Source: Alkalicoccus halolimnae
GTDB lineage: Bacteria; Bacillota; Bacilli; Bacillales; Salisediminibacteriaceae
Length of the DNA: 64,000 bases
Reading direction: 5' to 3'
NCBI RefSeq assembly: GCF_008014775.2
Contig: NZ_CP144914.1
Location: 2,294,001 to 2,358,000 of the forward strand
Shown here: positions 28,215 to 36,945 of the stretch, piece by piece
How the letters are laid out: the number at the start of each line of letters is the position of its first letter
Numbering within the stretch: position 1 is the stretch's first letter
Translations under genes and position numbers: made by a program
Notes under the pieces: model-generated
Database searches by the model: none
Told to the model about the DNA's origin: nothing
The model's input: only the letters and a program-made list of their open reading frames with translations

Positions 28215-28323
28215 AAGGCTACCTTGAAAATAAAACAGATAAGCAATGAATGGTCGCTTTCGTTTCCATGGGGGCGCTTTCCGGGAGGGCCGAAGCGAAG
28301 TTTTCTACATGTATCAACAACAA
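28215..28323 (+). repeat. Dispersed repeat, copy 4 (arm A joined to arm B), split by IS110
   Basis: Arm A runs GGCTACCTTGAAAATAAAA ... CGCTTTCCGGGAGGGCC and passes directly into arm B, GAAGCGAAGTTTTCTACATG then TATCAACAACA. Arm B then stops; its missing outer end (GAATGCTTTAACACAGCTTTT) reappears at 30084-30104, on the far side of the IS110 element. The minimal, two-arm form of the repeat is therefore about 130 bp. Confidence 0.85.
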
Positions 28324-28709
28324 ACTCCCTCGGTAAGATAGGTTTATCTCTCAAATACTCGCTCATTCGCAGGATGTTCCCCCTTTTCGATCGCACCTGA
28401 CGGATAGATCAACGAAAGAAACGGAAGAGGAGGCGCTCCAAGACAGGCGGAAAGAAAGGAGGTCGCGAAAACTCCATTTTTTACCATATCCTGCACGTCT
28501 TCTCCACGCGGTCCCTGGAGGCTTTTCCTCCCATGTCTCAACGGGTCCATGCCCTCTCATTCCTTTGTCATGCCTGGCCAGGGGGTGGAGGCCGGTTTTG
28601 CTTTAACGACGGGTCCGGGCCCTTTGGTTTGTGGTATCCGGTCCTCCGTGCTTTCTTTTTCATCCTGCGAATAAGCCATGATTCGATGAGCCGACGGGAC
28701 GATCACCCC
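28324..28709 (-). other. Long non-coding end of the IS110 element
   Basis: Between the transposase stop and the element border there are about 385 GC-rich bases without a credible gene. In this family a structured guide (bridge) RNA is encoded in a non-coding end; for IS1111-type members this is the end downstream of the transposase. The region is long enough to hold one. Which bases pair with target and donor was not worked out. Confidence 0.4.
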
Positions 28710-29981
28710 CTAGACAGCAGACGGAAGCGGTCGGACTTTCTCTGAACAGTAGGGTTCTCCCCCTCTGGCGAGGGCCACGAGGATTCGTGCCAGCTTGCCC
28801 ATCAGTTTCATGACCGACTTCATCTTTTTCATCTTTTTGCCCTGCACATTGACGTGGTGGAGGTGCCGGAAATCCGCGTTGTTTTTGATCAGGCTCAGCG
28901 TGGCCAGGTATAAACAGCGCCTCAGCCGGGACCTTCCGCGTTTGGAGAGGACCACTTGTCCTTTCCATTTGCCGGAGCTCGCTTCGGCCAGGTGCAGGCC
29001 GGCATGACGTAAGAGCGCATTACCATGGGCAAAACCACGAATATCACCGGCTTCCCCCAGAATCCCCGCCAGGGAGAGATCGCTGATCCCATCGATGGCA
29101 AGGAAGGAGTGGCGGTAGGTCACGTGCTCCAGGGTGGCAGCCACCTCGTGTTCCACCCGTTCCAGCTGGGCCGTGACCAGGTCCCATTCTTCGAGCAGCT
29201 GGTCCAGGTGCAGGAGATACGCCTCCGGCGCCTGCGTGCTTCCCACGGACCGTTTCGCCACCGCAAGCAGCGTTTCCGCTTTCCGGTGGCCGGCGTGACG
29301 TTTCATCCCTGTTTTCCATCCGTGGATCACGTCCGCCACGTCCAGCTCCCGCAGTTGTTTCGGCATGGGGAACAGCCGCAGGGTAGCGATGGCCCCTTTG
29401 CTTTGGAGATCCTGAAAGACCTCCCGGAGTTCCGGGAAGACAATATCGACCCAGCGGTGCAGCTGATTGATGGTCGCAACGCGCCGTTTCACGAGCACCT
29501 CCCGGTTGGCCATGAGCACCCGGAGCGAGTCGAACGTTTCCGACGTGGGATGGATCTGGCTGTAATAGCCGTTTTTAACCATGTCGGCAATCACGAGGGC
29601 GTCTTTGGCATCGCTTTTGGACTGGATATGATCCCGGTTTTCTTTATTCTTTTTGACCAGGTGGGGATTAACGGTGACAACATCGATCTGCCGGCCCTTC
29701 AGCCAGGCGGTCAGGTTCAGCCAGTAATGGCCGGTCGGCTCCATCCCGACGATTTCGGTCGTACAGCCGCTCGCTTCCTTCCACGCAGCGATCCTGTCGA
29801 GAAGCCGGGTAAACCCTTCCTCGTTGTTTTCAAAAGCCAACGGCTTACCAAAGGCGATGCCCCGGTAATTGACAGCACGTGCCACGTGGTGATGCTGGGC
29901 AATATCCACCCCGATAATCAGGTGGCTGGAAGAAATACGGGCAATCCGTTGATTTTGTTGGTCCTGCATTTTAAACTTCAT
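28710..29981 (-). CDS. IS110-family transposase (DEDD recombinase)
   Basis: The 423-residue protein has an N-terminal RuvC-like DEDD domain: LIIGVDIAQHHHVARAVN, EIVGMEPTGHYWLN and SKSDAKDALVIADMVKNGYY. A coiled-coil middle (about 200-290) follows, then a C-terminal Transposase_20 domain with FLAIDGISDLSLAGILGEAG and the serine-bearing HLAEASSGKWKGQ. The frame appears intact, so the element may be active. ATG at 29981 follows GAGGAGGG. The antisense frame over the same DNA is a composition artefact. Confidence 0.95.
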   Translation of the reverse strand: MKFKMQDQQNQRIARISSSHLIIGVDIAQHHHVARAVNYRGIAFGKPLAFENNEEGFTRLLDRIAAWKEASGCTTEIVGMEPTGHYWLNLTAWLKGRQIDVVTVNPHLVKKNKENRDHIQSKSDAKDALVIADMVKNGYYSQIHPTSETFDSLRVLMANREVLVKRRVATINQLHRWVDIVFPELREVFQDLQSKGAIATLRLFPMPKQLRELDVADVIHGWKTGMKRHAGHRKAETLLAVAKRSVGSTQAPEAYLLHLDQLLEEWDLVTAQLERVEHEVAATLEHVTYRHSFLAIDGISDLSLAGILGEAGDIRGFAHGNALLRHAGLHLAEASSGKWKGQVVLSKRGRSRLRRCLYLATLSLIKNNADFRHLHHVNVQGKKMKKMKSVMKLMGKLARILVALARGGEPYCSEKVRPLPSAV

Positions 29982-30138
29982 AGTAAGGTCCCTCCTCAAG
30001 GTTTGGAATAGTAGAGTCGTGTCTCTATTCTTATCTTAGCGAGGGGCCCCTGTTTTTTCAAAGTGGAAATTAACACTCTACAGGAATGCTTTAACACAGC
30101 TTTTGATAAAATGATGGCGCACCGGGATTTCATCCTAT

Positions 30139-31035
30139 TCACCGTAATAAATCCCTGAAAACGCAGGCTGCTTCCAAAAAGGAAGGATGTAAATTCCCGT
30201 CTTCGATACTCCAGCAATAAGCCAGGACGGCCTGGGCAAAACCCCATAGCAGAATTTTTTCTTCGTTTAATTGGAGCTCTTTCACAAAAATAGATATCCG
30301 CTTTTTTATAACGGCCTTCTTATGCTGATCAGGGAGCTTATTTAACAGAAAGGGAATTACGTCAGATTCTCTTTCCCCAATCATTCCTTTTGGATCAATG
30401 GCAAGCCACGGTTCCCTTTCCCCTCGAAGGATATTGTAATGATGAAGATCACCGTGCAGGAGATAGAGCTGTTTCTGGCTGTTTGCAAGCTGTTGAAATA
30501 TTGTTAAGGCCTCTTTTAAAGTTCTTTTTGATACCGATCCCAGTCCTTGTTTATTATTTACGTAAATACGCTTCATAGACTCCACTTTTGAAGACATATC
30601 CGGCAGGCTGTTTTTTGCTGAAGCAGGTTTCCAAAGCTTTTTCATCACCTCTGCTGCTGCTAAAGCCGTCATTTCTTCTTCTTTTACCTCTGCAAGCATG
30701 GTTCCGGGTTGAATACATTCTAAAAGCATAATGCCTCTTTCTGCATCTGTATCGAGCAGTTTTACGGCTCCGGAATTATTGAAGCAGCGGAGCGCTTCTG
30801 TTTCTGTCCGATATTCTTTCTCAGAAACTGTAAATTTTATGACAGCCCTGCTTCCATCCCCGCATTGTATCGGAGCCACATAATTATAGGACAGCTCAAA
30901 CGGGGCCAGCATTTTCATCCCCCATTTACGTTCGCTGTAATCAACGAGCTCAGGGAAATTACGAAGCCAGTTTTCCCCTTTCTTGTGATGAATATTTTTA
31001 ATTGTACGCTGAAAATGTTCAGGCAAAAAGCTCAT
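30139..31035 (-). CDS. Aminoglycoside/hydroxyurea kinase-like protein (APH fold)
   Basis: The 298-residue protein has the aminoglycoside phosphotransferase fold: an N-lobe with SRAVIKFTVSEKEY (ATP lysine), the LLECIQPGTML hinge, the catalytic LLHGDLHHYNIL and the metal-binding WLAIDPKGMIGERE. This pattern is closest to the streptomycin 6-kinase/hydroxyurea kinase group. Chromosomal Bacillaceae members are common and need not give resistance; the substrate may be another amine or sugar. The start at 31035 (MSFLPEHF) has only a weak ribosome site inside the end of the upstream HAD gene, 19 bases away, so the two are probably cotranscribed. Confidence 0.8.
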   Translation of the reverse strand: MSFLPEHFQRTIKNIHHKKGENWLRNFPELVDYSERKWGMKMLAPFELSYNYVAPIQCGDGSRAVIKFTVSEKEYRTETEALRCFNNSGAVKLLDTDAERGIMLLECIQPGTMLAEVKEEEMTALAAAEVMKKLWKPASAKNSLPDMSSKVESMKRIYVNNKQGLGSVSKRTLKEALTIFQQLANSQKQLYLLHGDLHHYNILRGEREPWLAIDPKGMIGERESDVIPFLLNKLPDQHKKAVIKKRISIFVKELQLNEEKILLWGFAQAVLAYCWSIEDGNLHPSFLEAACVFRDLLR

Positions 31036-31054
31036 AACATTCCCACTTTCTTTT

Positions 31055-31696
31055 TTACTCCGTCTGACGAAGGCAGTACACTTCAAATTCTTCAGCATGC
31101 TTAAATACGGCGTCCGGCTTCACAGTAAAGGAAGTCTGTTGAAGATTCGGCAGCCATTGGGCTCCCGCTGAATGGACGCCTGCTTTTATTCCTGTTTCGA
31201 TATCACTGTCGCTGTCACCTGCAAAAATAGCTTCTGAAGGAGCGGCGTGCAGAGAAGCGAGAGCTGTTTGCACGCCTTCCGGATGAGGTTTAATATTTTT
31301 GACTTCATCTCCTGGAATGAGTACATCAAAATAATGCTTCATACCAAGAATCTCAAGTGAAATTTCCAACCCTCTTCTTGATTTACCAGTAATAATTCCC
31401 AAAGAAAAGTGACGGGAAAGCTCATGCAGCATCTTTGTAACTTCTTTATTTTCTTTTACGAGACGTTCATGGTTTTCTGAATAAGTCTGGAAAAAATATT
31501 CAACCGCTTTTTCTTTTTCGCTGTGTTCCAGGTTTTTGTATATAATTTCGTTTTCCGGCGGACCGAACATAGCCCGGACCTCTTCATCATTTAATTTTTT
31601 ATTATCGTACTTCAAAAAAACTTCCTGGAAAGAATGATAAATACAAGGCAGCGTATCAGCGAGCGTGCCGTCGAAATCAAATAAAACTGCTTTCAT
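31055..31696 (-). CDS. HAD-superfamily phosphatase (phosphoglycolate phosphatase-like)
   Basis: The 213-residue hydrolase has all four HAD motifs: FDFDGTLADT, the threonine of LGIITGKSRR, the lysine region KNIKPHPEG and the acidic pair FAGDSDSDIETG. A cap domain lies in residues 15-85. Such proteins dephosphorylate phosphoglycolate or other small phosphates. The ATG at 31696 follows AAAAGGAGG. It heads a two-gene unit with the kinase-like gene. Confidence 0.9.
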   Translation of the reverse strand: MKAVLFDFDGTLADTLPCIYHSFQEVFLKYDNKKLNDEEVRAMFGPPENEIIYKNLEHSEKEKAVEYFFQTYSENHERLVKENKEVTKMLHELSRHFSLGIITGKSRRGLEISLEILGMKHYFDVLIPGDEVKNIKPHPEGVQTALASLHAAPSEAIFAGDSDSDIETGIKAGVHSAGAQWLPNLQQTSFTVKPDAVFKHAEEFEVYCLRQTE

Positions 31697-31889
31697 TAAG
31701 GGGTCCTCCTTTTAAGTAATGATGCTCAAAACAGCTGTTAATTCCATACCCTTTTTCCTGCTCCGTTATCCAGGCAGTCTTCAAAAAAAAGCCGTTCTAT
31801 GCCACCTGCAGCTTTCTGGACGTCCTTATTGCTGTCATTTACGATAGAAGGGACTATAGTTCCCTTCGAAGAAAGGAGTGCCTCGTTTG

Positions 31890-32213
31890 ATGGAAAAGGT
31901 GCTGATCGTGGAAGGTAAAAATGATCGAAAGAGAATAGAACCGATTCTTGATGAACCTGTGGAAATTATTTGTACTCAGGGGACATTAAGCCTGGAAATG
32001 CTCGATAACGTCATACTTCCACGTGAAGAACTGGAAGTATTTATATTTGTAGACGAAGATAATCCGGGTATAAAGTTAAGAAAACAGCTGCGGAGAGAAC
32101 TTCCTAACGCGATTCATTTATACACCCGTGAGGAATACAGGCAGGTGGAAGATACTCCCTATGATTACCTGCTTATGGAACTGGGAAAATATTTTAACGT
32201 TCATCGCTATTAA
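31890..32213 (+). CDS. Toprim-domain protein (YusF-like)
   Basis: About 107 residues form a single Toprim domain, with the catalytic glutamate in KVLIVEGKNDRKRIEPIL and the acidic pair in VFIFVDEDNPG. Toprim stand-alone proteins resemble the catalytic part of the RNase M5/primase group, but this one lacks other domains. The closest relative I recall is YusF of Bacillus subtilis, function unknown. ATG at 31890 is ten bases after AAAGGAG, the TTG at 31887 is also possible. Confidence 0.82.
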   Translation: MEKVLIVEGKNDRKRIEPILDEPVEIICTQGTLSLEMLDNVILPREELEVFIFVDEDNPGIKLRKQLRRELPNAIHLYTREEYRQVEDTPYDYLLMELGKYFNVHRY

Positions 32214-32303
32214 GTGTTGTGATCTGCTTATTGTTATCTTTAGTTATTCTGAAGCGTTTTACGGAGCCTGAAACCGCGGAATTATTTCTCTTTCCTTTTC
32301 CAC

Positions 32304-32558
32304 TCATTCTCTTCCCGAAAGGAGAATAAAAAACATAAAGGGCCCTGATAATCCTGCGAACAGAAGCATGCCCATACTAAAGAAAAATAGTTCAGCTCCC
32401 CCCTGGGATATGAACAGCAGAGTGCCCACAAGACTTAGAATCCACGCCACAACTCCAGCATAAAAGGCTTTTCTCCAACTTTTTGACTGCCATTTTCTCA
32501 GTGAAAATATAAGCAGATTTAATAAAAATCCTCCTGCCGCAGGAAATAATAATTCCAT
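32304..32558 (-). CDS. Small membrane protein (84 aa)
   Basis: Three hydrophobic segments are seen (FPAAGGFLLNLLIFSL; AGVVAWILSLVGTLLFI; FSMGMLLFAGLSGPFMFFIL) separated by a basic loop. The ATG at 32558 follows GGAGG at eight bases. No family is recognised. It lies convergent to the Toprim gene. Confidence 0.65.
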   Translation of the reverse strand: MELLFPAAGGFLLNLLIFSLRKWQSKSWRKAFYAGVVAWILSLVGTLLFISQGGAELFFFSMGMLLFAGLSGPFMFFILLSGRE

Positions 32559-32622
32559 TATCGATTCCTCCAATTTTCTATTTAATCTTTTATTTAATCT
32601 TTAGTAAGTTTTACTACTCTGA

Positions 32623-32856
32623 CTACTTCACGCTGAAGGGTGTGCATCCCTTCCCTTTTATAACTGTTTTCATTAAGATGAGGTATTTCATACGGACCTT
32701 TACTGGACCTCCCGTAATTATGCCATTCTTTTCACTCGTATCTTCTATTAATTTTTGAATATTTGAAGAGGCTCCACTTTCAAGCGTATAATGACAGATA
32801 AGGAGTTCATTTACTCTGCGTGAAGCAGGAAAGCTTCTGCATAAATTATAAACCAC
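32623..32856 (-). CDS. Doubtful small ORF (77 aa), possible decayed gene
   Basis: A GTG-started frame reads plausibly (RRVNELLICHYTLESGASSN ... EKNGIITGGPVKVRM), but there is no good ribosome site. A second minus-strand frame over the last 130 bases also reads like protein (SYKREGMHTLQREVVRVVKL, ending at 32594). Two partly coding-like frames over the same stretch suggest a frameshifted remnant. I do not recognise either. Confidence 0.3.
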   Translation of the reverse strand: MVYNLCRSFPASRRVNELLICHYTLESGASSNIQKLIEDTSEKNGIITGGPVKVRMKYLILMKTVIKGKGCTPFSVK

Positions 32857-32879
32857 TTTTTACAGTTTTTGATAATATC

Positions 32880-32953
32880 GCGCTGTTGAATAGATAATGT
32901 AGAAAAATTCGCTTCAGCTATGCCGTAAAGAGAACCTTCGGGGGAACTTTCGG
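32880..32953 (+). repeat. Dispersed repeat, copy 5 (arm B, degraded)
   Basis: Contains GCTGTTGAATAGATAATG, GTAGAAAAATTCGCTTCAGC and a TATGCCGTAAAGAG tail, matching arm B with several changes. It is just upstream of selO. Confidence 0.6.
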
Positions 32954-32998
32954 AATCGTCCGTTTTATAATATTAATTTGAGTGAAAAGGGTGAAATT

Positions 32999-34474
32999 AT
33001 GTCTATAAGAAATGAACAAATACAGCCGGGTTGGAATTTAGAACACAGTTATACAGCTCTTCCAGAGAAGTTTTTCAGAAAAATAGAATTAAACCCCGTC
33101 CACTCTCCTAAAATGATCTTGTTGAACAGGGAACTCGCGTCCTCTCTAGGACTGGATCCGGATGAGCTTCAGAGTGAAAAAGGAGCTTCCATTCTCGCTG
33201 GAAATGAACTTCCTGCAGGCTCCCTGCCGCTTGCCCAGGCTTATGCGGGTCATCAATTTGGTAACTTCACTATGCTTGGGGACGGACGTGCTCTACTGAT
33301 TGGTGAACAGATAACACCTTTCGGAAAGCGGGTTGATATTCAGCTGAAAGGCTCCGGCAGAACCCCCTATTCCCGTGGAGGAGATGGACGGGCTTCTCTA
33401 GGTCCGATGCTCCGGGAATATATTATTAGTGAAGCGATGTATGCACTCGGTATTCCTACGAACCGTTCGCTGTCTGTCGTACGGACAGGGGAATCCGTTA
33501 TCCGCGAAACAAAGCAGCCCGGTGCTGTGCTTACTAGAACTGCCGCCAGTCACCTGCGCGTCGGAACCTTTCAATTTGCTTTAGGAGGCGGTACCGAAGA
33601 AGATGTAAAGGCTCTTGCTGATTATGCCCTCGAAAGGCATTTCCCGGGTGCTGACCGTGCAGAAAATCGTTATTTATTTTTACTGAAAGAAGTGATCAGA
33701 CGCCAGGCGGAGCTGATTGCTGACTGGCAGCTTGTCGGGTTCATACATGGAGTGATGAATACCGATAACATGGCGATCAGCGGAGAAACGATTGATTACG
33801 GCCCTTGTGCGTTTATGAACAGCTATGATCCAAATACGGTGTTCAGCTCCATCGATGTCCAGGGCCGCTATTCCTACGGTAACCAGCCGCGCATCGCAGG
33901 CTGGAACCTTGCCCGGTTTGCTGAAACACTCGTTCCGTTAATTGATGAGGATCAGGAAAAAGCCGTAGAACTGGCTCAGGCCGAGCTCTCCAGCTATCTG
34001 GATTTGTATCACCAGAACTGGCTTCACGGCATGCGAAAAAAACTCGGTCTTTCATTGGAAGTAGAGAAAGATGAATCATTATTCAATGATCTTCTTGATT
34101 TGATGCAGGAGTATGAGGCGGATTACACGAATACTTTCCGTGCCCTTACTTTCCAAAAATGCGAAGAGCTCCCTTTTTCTGATACGGTGAAATTCATGGA
34201 TTGGAAAGCCCGCTGGAAGGAGCGCCTTCAGACAGAACAAAAATCGGAAAAAGAAGTGCAGGAAATGATGCAGTCTCATAACCCGGCTGTTATCCCGAGA
34301 AACCACCGGGTGGAAGAAGCTTTGGAAGCTGCGGTTCAGCGCGGAGATTACAGTGTGGTGAAGAAGCTTATAAACGTTCTGGCAGACCCTTACGCCCACA
34401 CGCCTGAGCAGGAAGCTTACTGCAGCCCTCCACCAGAATCCTCCGGCCCATATCAGACTTATTGCGGGACGTAA
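32999..34474 (+). CDS. selO: Protein adenylyltransferase SelO
   Basis: SelO is a pseudokinase-fold enzyme that transfers AMP from ATP to Ser/Thr/Tyr of protein substrates and is tied to oxidative stress. The 491-residue product has [20 protein letters not shown], the nucleotide-binding [20 protein letters not shown] and the [21 protein letters not shown] metal/active site. The C terminus keeps the bacterial [18 protein letters not shown] tail. No Sec codon is present in it. ATG at 32999 follows AAAAGGGTG; the longer frame from 32978 is rejected. It is a single gene. Confidence 0.93.
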   Translation: MSIRNEQIQPGWNLEHSYTALPEKFFRKIELNPVHSPKMILLNRELASSLGLDPDELQSEKGASILAGNELPAGSLPLAQAYAGHQFGNFTMLGDGRALLIGEQITPFGKRVDIQLKGSGRTPYSRGGDGRASLGPMLREYIISEAMYALGIPTNRSLSVVRTGESVIRETKQPGAVLTRTAASHLRVGTFQFALGGGTEEDVKALADYALERHFPGADRAENRYLFLLKEVIRRQAELIADWQLVGFIHGVMNTDNMAISGETIDYGPCAFMNSYDPNTVFSSIDVQGRYSYGNQPRIAGWNLARFAETLVPLIDEDQEKAVELAQAELSSYLDLYHQNWLHGMRKKLGLSLEVEKDESLFNDLLDLMQEYEADYTNTFRALTFQKCEELPFSDTVKFMDWKARWKERLQTEQKSEKEVQEMMQSHNPAVIPRNHRVEEALEAAVQRGDYSVVKKLINVLADPYAHTPEQEAYCSPPPESSGPYQTYCGT

Positions 34475-34590
34475 TTACTTCGCCTTCCCTGTCCGATCCA
34501 ATGAATATACAGGAGAGCTCTTCTTCCTGGTAAGTTAACACTTTTTGATTTCAGAAATGAATAATTGCAAATTCAATATCAACGAATAAA

Positions 34591-34626
34591 GCCTGGGTCC
34601 CTGATTTCTTACAGGGATCCAGGCTA
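34591..34626. terminator. Terminator between selO and the metE remnant
   Basis: GCCTGGGTCCCTG and CAGGGATCCAGGC make a 12-13 bp stem with one mismatch, flanked by AATAAA and TATTTC. Weak T run; may serve selO. Confidence 0.7.
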
Positions 34627-34653
34627 TTTCGTTCCCCGGCATATTTTTATACT

Positions 34654-35499
34654 TCAGCTGTCACTGCTGTAACTTTTATGCTGCTCACGCGCTGCTTCTG
34701 CTGCCTGCTGCATATTGATCATGGCTGCCACTGTTTCTTCTTCTGTAAGTGTTTTAAGGCCGCAGTACGGATTAATCCAGAACAGCCGGGAAGGAAGGAA
34801 ATGCAGAGCCTGCAAAATAGTGTCTGTCATTTCATGAACCGGAGGAATACGCGGACAGTGGATGTCATAAAAGCCAAGCCCTATTCCTTTATCATAAACA
34901 TAATCCTCAAATATTTTGATCAGCTCTCCATGCCTCCGCAACGTTTCAATCGAAATGACATCCGCATCCATGGCGCTTATAGATTCAATAATGTCATGAA
35001 CTTCGCTGTAGCACATATGAGTATGAATCTGAGTCGTTGACTGGACACGCTCTGAAACGAGGCGGAAAGCATTGACCGCCCAGTCAAGATAGTCTTTATG
35101 GCACTTCTGCTTCAACGGGAGCCCCTCCCGCAGTGCTGGTTCATCCACCTGGATCATTTAGATATAATTCTCCTCAAGTGCCCGGATTTCTTGCTGCAGG
35201 GAAGCTGCGATTTGATAGGCAGTATACCCCCGGGTAATATCTGTGCGCTCAAAAGACCAGTTCAATATAGTCACCGGTCCGGTCAGCCTCCCTTTCACAG
35301 GTTTGTCTGTCAGCGTCTGAGCATAAGCAGTTTCGCGAACCGTCATTGGTTTTTCAAAAGAAACATCTGAGTAAATAATCGGCGGCTTTACACAGCGGGA
35401 ACCGTAGGACTGCACCCAGCCATTAACTGTCACCGCAAACCCATTCAGTTTTTCACCGAAAAATTCCACCATATCATTTCTTTCAAATTCTCCATGGGA
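34654..35499 (-). pseudogene. metE: Truncated cobalamin-independent methionine synthase remnant
   Basis: Only the C-terminal third of MetE is left. A frame opens in [18 protein letters not shown], continues through [17 protein letters not shown], then meets a TAA at 35158-35160 within ALEENYI*MIQVDEPALREG, where intact MetE reads straight on. Beyond it the catalytic domain runs to IHTHMCYSEVHDII and NPYCGLKTL, both zinc-ligand regions. The N-terminal two thirds (about 480 residues) are absent. The in-frame stop is TAA, so recoding is not a sensible reading. The gene is dead unless fragments are used. Confidence 0.85.
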
Positions 35500-35603
35500 G
35501 AACTCCTTCTCTTTCGATGAAGGAGACCGCTTATCAACGTCATTTATTTCAACTGTTAAGATATTAAGTTCAATTAATAAGGTTGTATAAAGACATCGTC
35601 CTT

Positions 35604-36227
35604 TTACAGCAATTTTTTCAGTGCCTCAATATCCTCCTGAATAACCTCTTCCAGCCGGCGGTTGTAAAAAACAGAAGCGGGATGAAAAGTAGGGAAAATA
35701 CTGAACTCTTTCTCTGTCCAGCTGTAAGTGCCTTCGTTATATTTTTGAACCGGCCCCCGAAGGACTCTTCCGTGCTGTTCCGTTATTTTATAGCCCGGAC
35801 CCAGCAGTCTTTTTAGTCCTATGTTCCCTAAAGTTACGATTATCGGAGCCTTTACATGTTCTATTTCATAATCAAGAAGCGGGGCGTGACCCAGAATTTC
35901 TTTAGCTGTCGGGGGTCGGTTATATTTTCGTTTTACAACATTTCCGTGTTTGTCTTTTTTCTCCCCCCAGCGGTATGGCCGGCTCCGAACAGCACTCGTA
36001 ATATAGACCTCTTCTCTCGATAGATTTAATTTCTCCAGAAACTTCATCAGCTCTTTCCCTGCTCTCCCGCTGAAGGGAACGCCATTATGTATTTCCGTTT
36101 CACCCGGAGCCTCCCCTACGAGCATAAATGCAGCATTTTCCGGGCCCTTTCCGTAAACAAATCCTTCCACTGGAAAAGAAGCCAGTATTTCTTTTCCTTC
36201 GTCAGCTAACTTTTCAGGTATGTGCAT
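35604..36227 (-). CDS. Uracil-DNA glycosylase superfamily protein (no Fe-S cysteines)
   Basis: The 207-residue protein has UDG motif A as [21 protein letters not shown] and motif B near [24 protein letters not shown] is also typical of the family 4-like branch. It has no cysteine at all, so it cannot carry the [4Fe-4S] cluster of classical family 4 enzymes. It probably removes uracil or another damaged base from DNA. ATG at 36227 follows AAAAAAAGGAG. The longer frame upstream is only arm A of a dispersed repeat and is rejected. Confidence 0.85.
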   Translation of the reverse strand: MHIPEKLADEGKEILASFPVEGFVYGKGPENAAFMLVGEAPGETEIHNGVPFSGRAGKELMKFLEKLNLSREEVYITSAVRSRPYRWGEKKDKHGNVVKRKYNRPPTAKEILGHAPLLDYEIEHVKAPIIVTLGNIGLKRLLGPGYKITEQHGRVLRGPVQKYNEGTYSWTEKEFSIFPTFHPASVFYNRRLEEVIQEDIEALKKLL

Positions 36228-36248
36228 TATTTCTCTCCTTTTTTTAAA

Positions 36249-36598
36249 ATTGGCTACCCTGAAAATAAAGTAGATAAGTGATGAACGTGCGCTATCGTTT
36301 CCATGGGGACGCTTTCCGGTCGGGCCGGCCTCAGCTAATTCCGTTCTCCCTTTGGTCGGGCGGAATGGATCTTCGGCTCGTCCTTCATCCCCCTGGATTC
36401 GCCCCATGTGCCCTCCAGCTTATGGTAAAAAGCAAGAGCAGGATCTTCAATCTAATAAAGAAAACCTCTTCTTGAAAATTATCGATTCCACCTGTATAGA
36501 GGGAAAGTTCCTTTTCTTTAGAAAGCCATTTTCATCCGTCATGGTGCAGCGAGCCTGCATGAGGGAATCTGTTAAAGCTCCGGGCTCTTAAAGCAAAC
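36249..36598 (+). repeat. Dispersed repeat, copy 6 (arm A + module M)
   Basis: Arm A (GGCTACCCTGAAAATAAAG ... GACGCTTTCCGGTCGGGCC) runs into GGCCTCAGCTAATTCCG, GGAATGGATCTTCGGCTCGT and CCTCCAGCTTATGGTAAAAA. Module M (TTTAGAAAGCCATTTTCATC, GTCATGGTGCAGCG, CATGAGGGAATCTGTTAAAGC) follows. It ends without arm B. It sits 20 bases upstream of the UDG start, so the UDG promoter must lie in or before it. Confidence 0.8.
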
Positions 36599-36945
36599 TT
36601 GAGGGTAAAAAATATATCTTCCAATAAATTTAAAGCGTCCCTCTCAAGTGAAATTCATTCATCAAGTTCGGAAATCCCTTTCTGAAAGGGACTTATGAAA
36701 TTGATTCAGCTTATAATAAATTAGTCTCCTATAATTTTTTTATGTTTCTCTATTCATAGCCTTTTCTTCTTTACAAATAAGAACAGTCGTTGTTACTATG
36801 ATATGAATGAAACAGCTGTTATATTGTTCATTTTCCCTAAATTACTCTAATTAATCCAACGCCGGGCTGATATATTCGAAAAAGCTGTCCGTATTATTAA
36901 GCAGTTTTTACCGACTGTTTCTTCCCGTTAGGAGCCCTGATTGAT
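36599..36945. other. AT-rich non-coding region before the FhuF-like gene
   Basis: No gene is visible. A block near 36664-36715 (GAAATCCCTTTC then ACTTATGAAATTGATTCA) is echoed at 46428-46470 (AAATCCCTTTCCTACAGTTACTTATGAAATTGAATCA), a minor second repeat. Confidence 0.4.

Larger units (their letters stand above)
28324..30083 (-). mobile_element. IS110-family insertion sequence
   Basis: The element is about 1.76 kb, clearly more GC-rich than its neighbours, with one transposase gene (28710-29981). It has a short segment (about 100 bases) before it and a long non-coding segment (about 385 bases) after it. The borders were deduced, not guessed: the flanks rejoin into an arm B sequence that is intact at 13048-13080 and 60881-60915. 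No obvious long terminal inverted repeats are seen, as is usual for IS110. A long 3' non-coding end points to the IS1111 side of the family. Confidence 0.8.

Noticed and set aside
29025..30011. Long plus-strand frame antisense to the IS110 transposase
   Set aside because: The minus-strand frame has all DEDD and Transposase_20 motifs; the antisense frame is a by-product of high GC.
32594..32856. Frame over the 32.7-kb region containing TGA codons, considered as another Sec gene
   Set aside because: At least two TGAs occur in that frame and neither is at a recognisable cysteine; a frameshifted remnant is simpler.
35158..35160. metE stop as a recoded codon
   Set aside because: It is TAA, not TGA, and the N-terminal two thirds are missing, so this is plain gene decay.
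36228..36407. N-terminal extension of the UDG protein (60 residues)
   Set aside because: It is translated repeat arm A; a strong AAAAAAAGGAG start follows at 36227.
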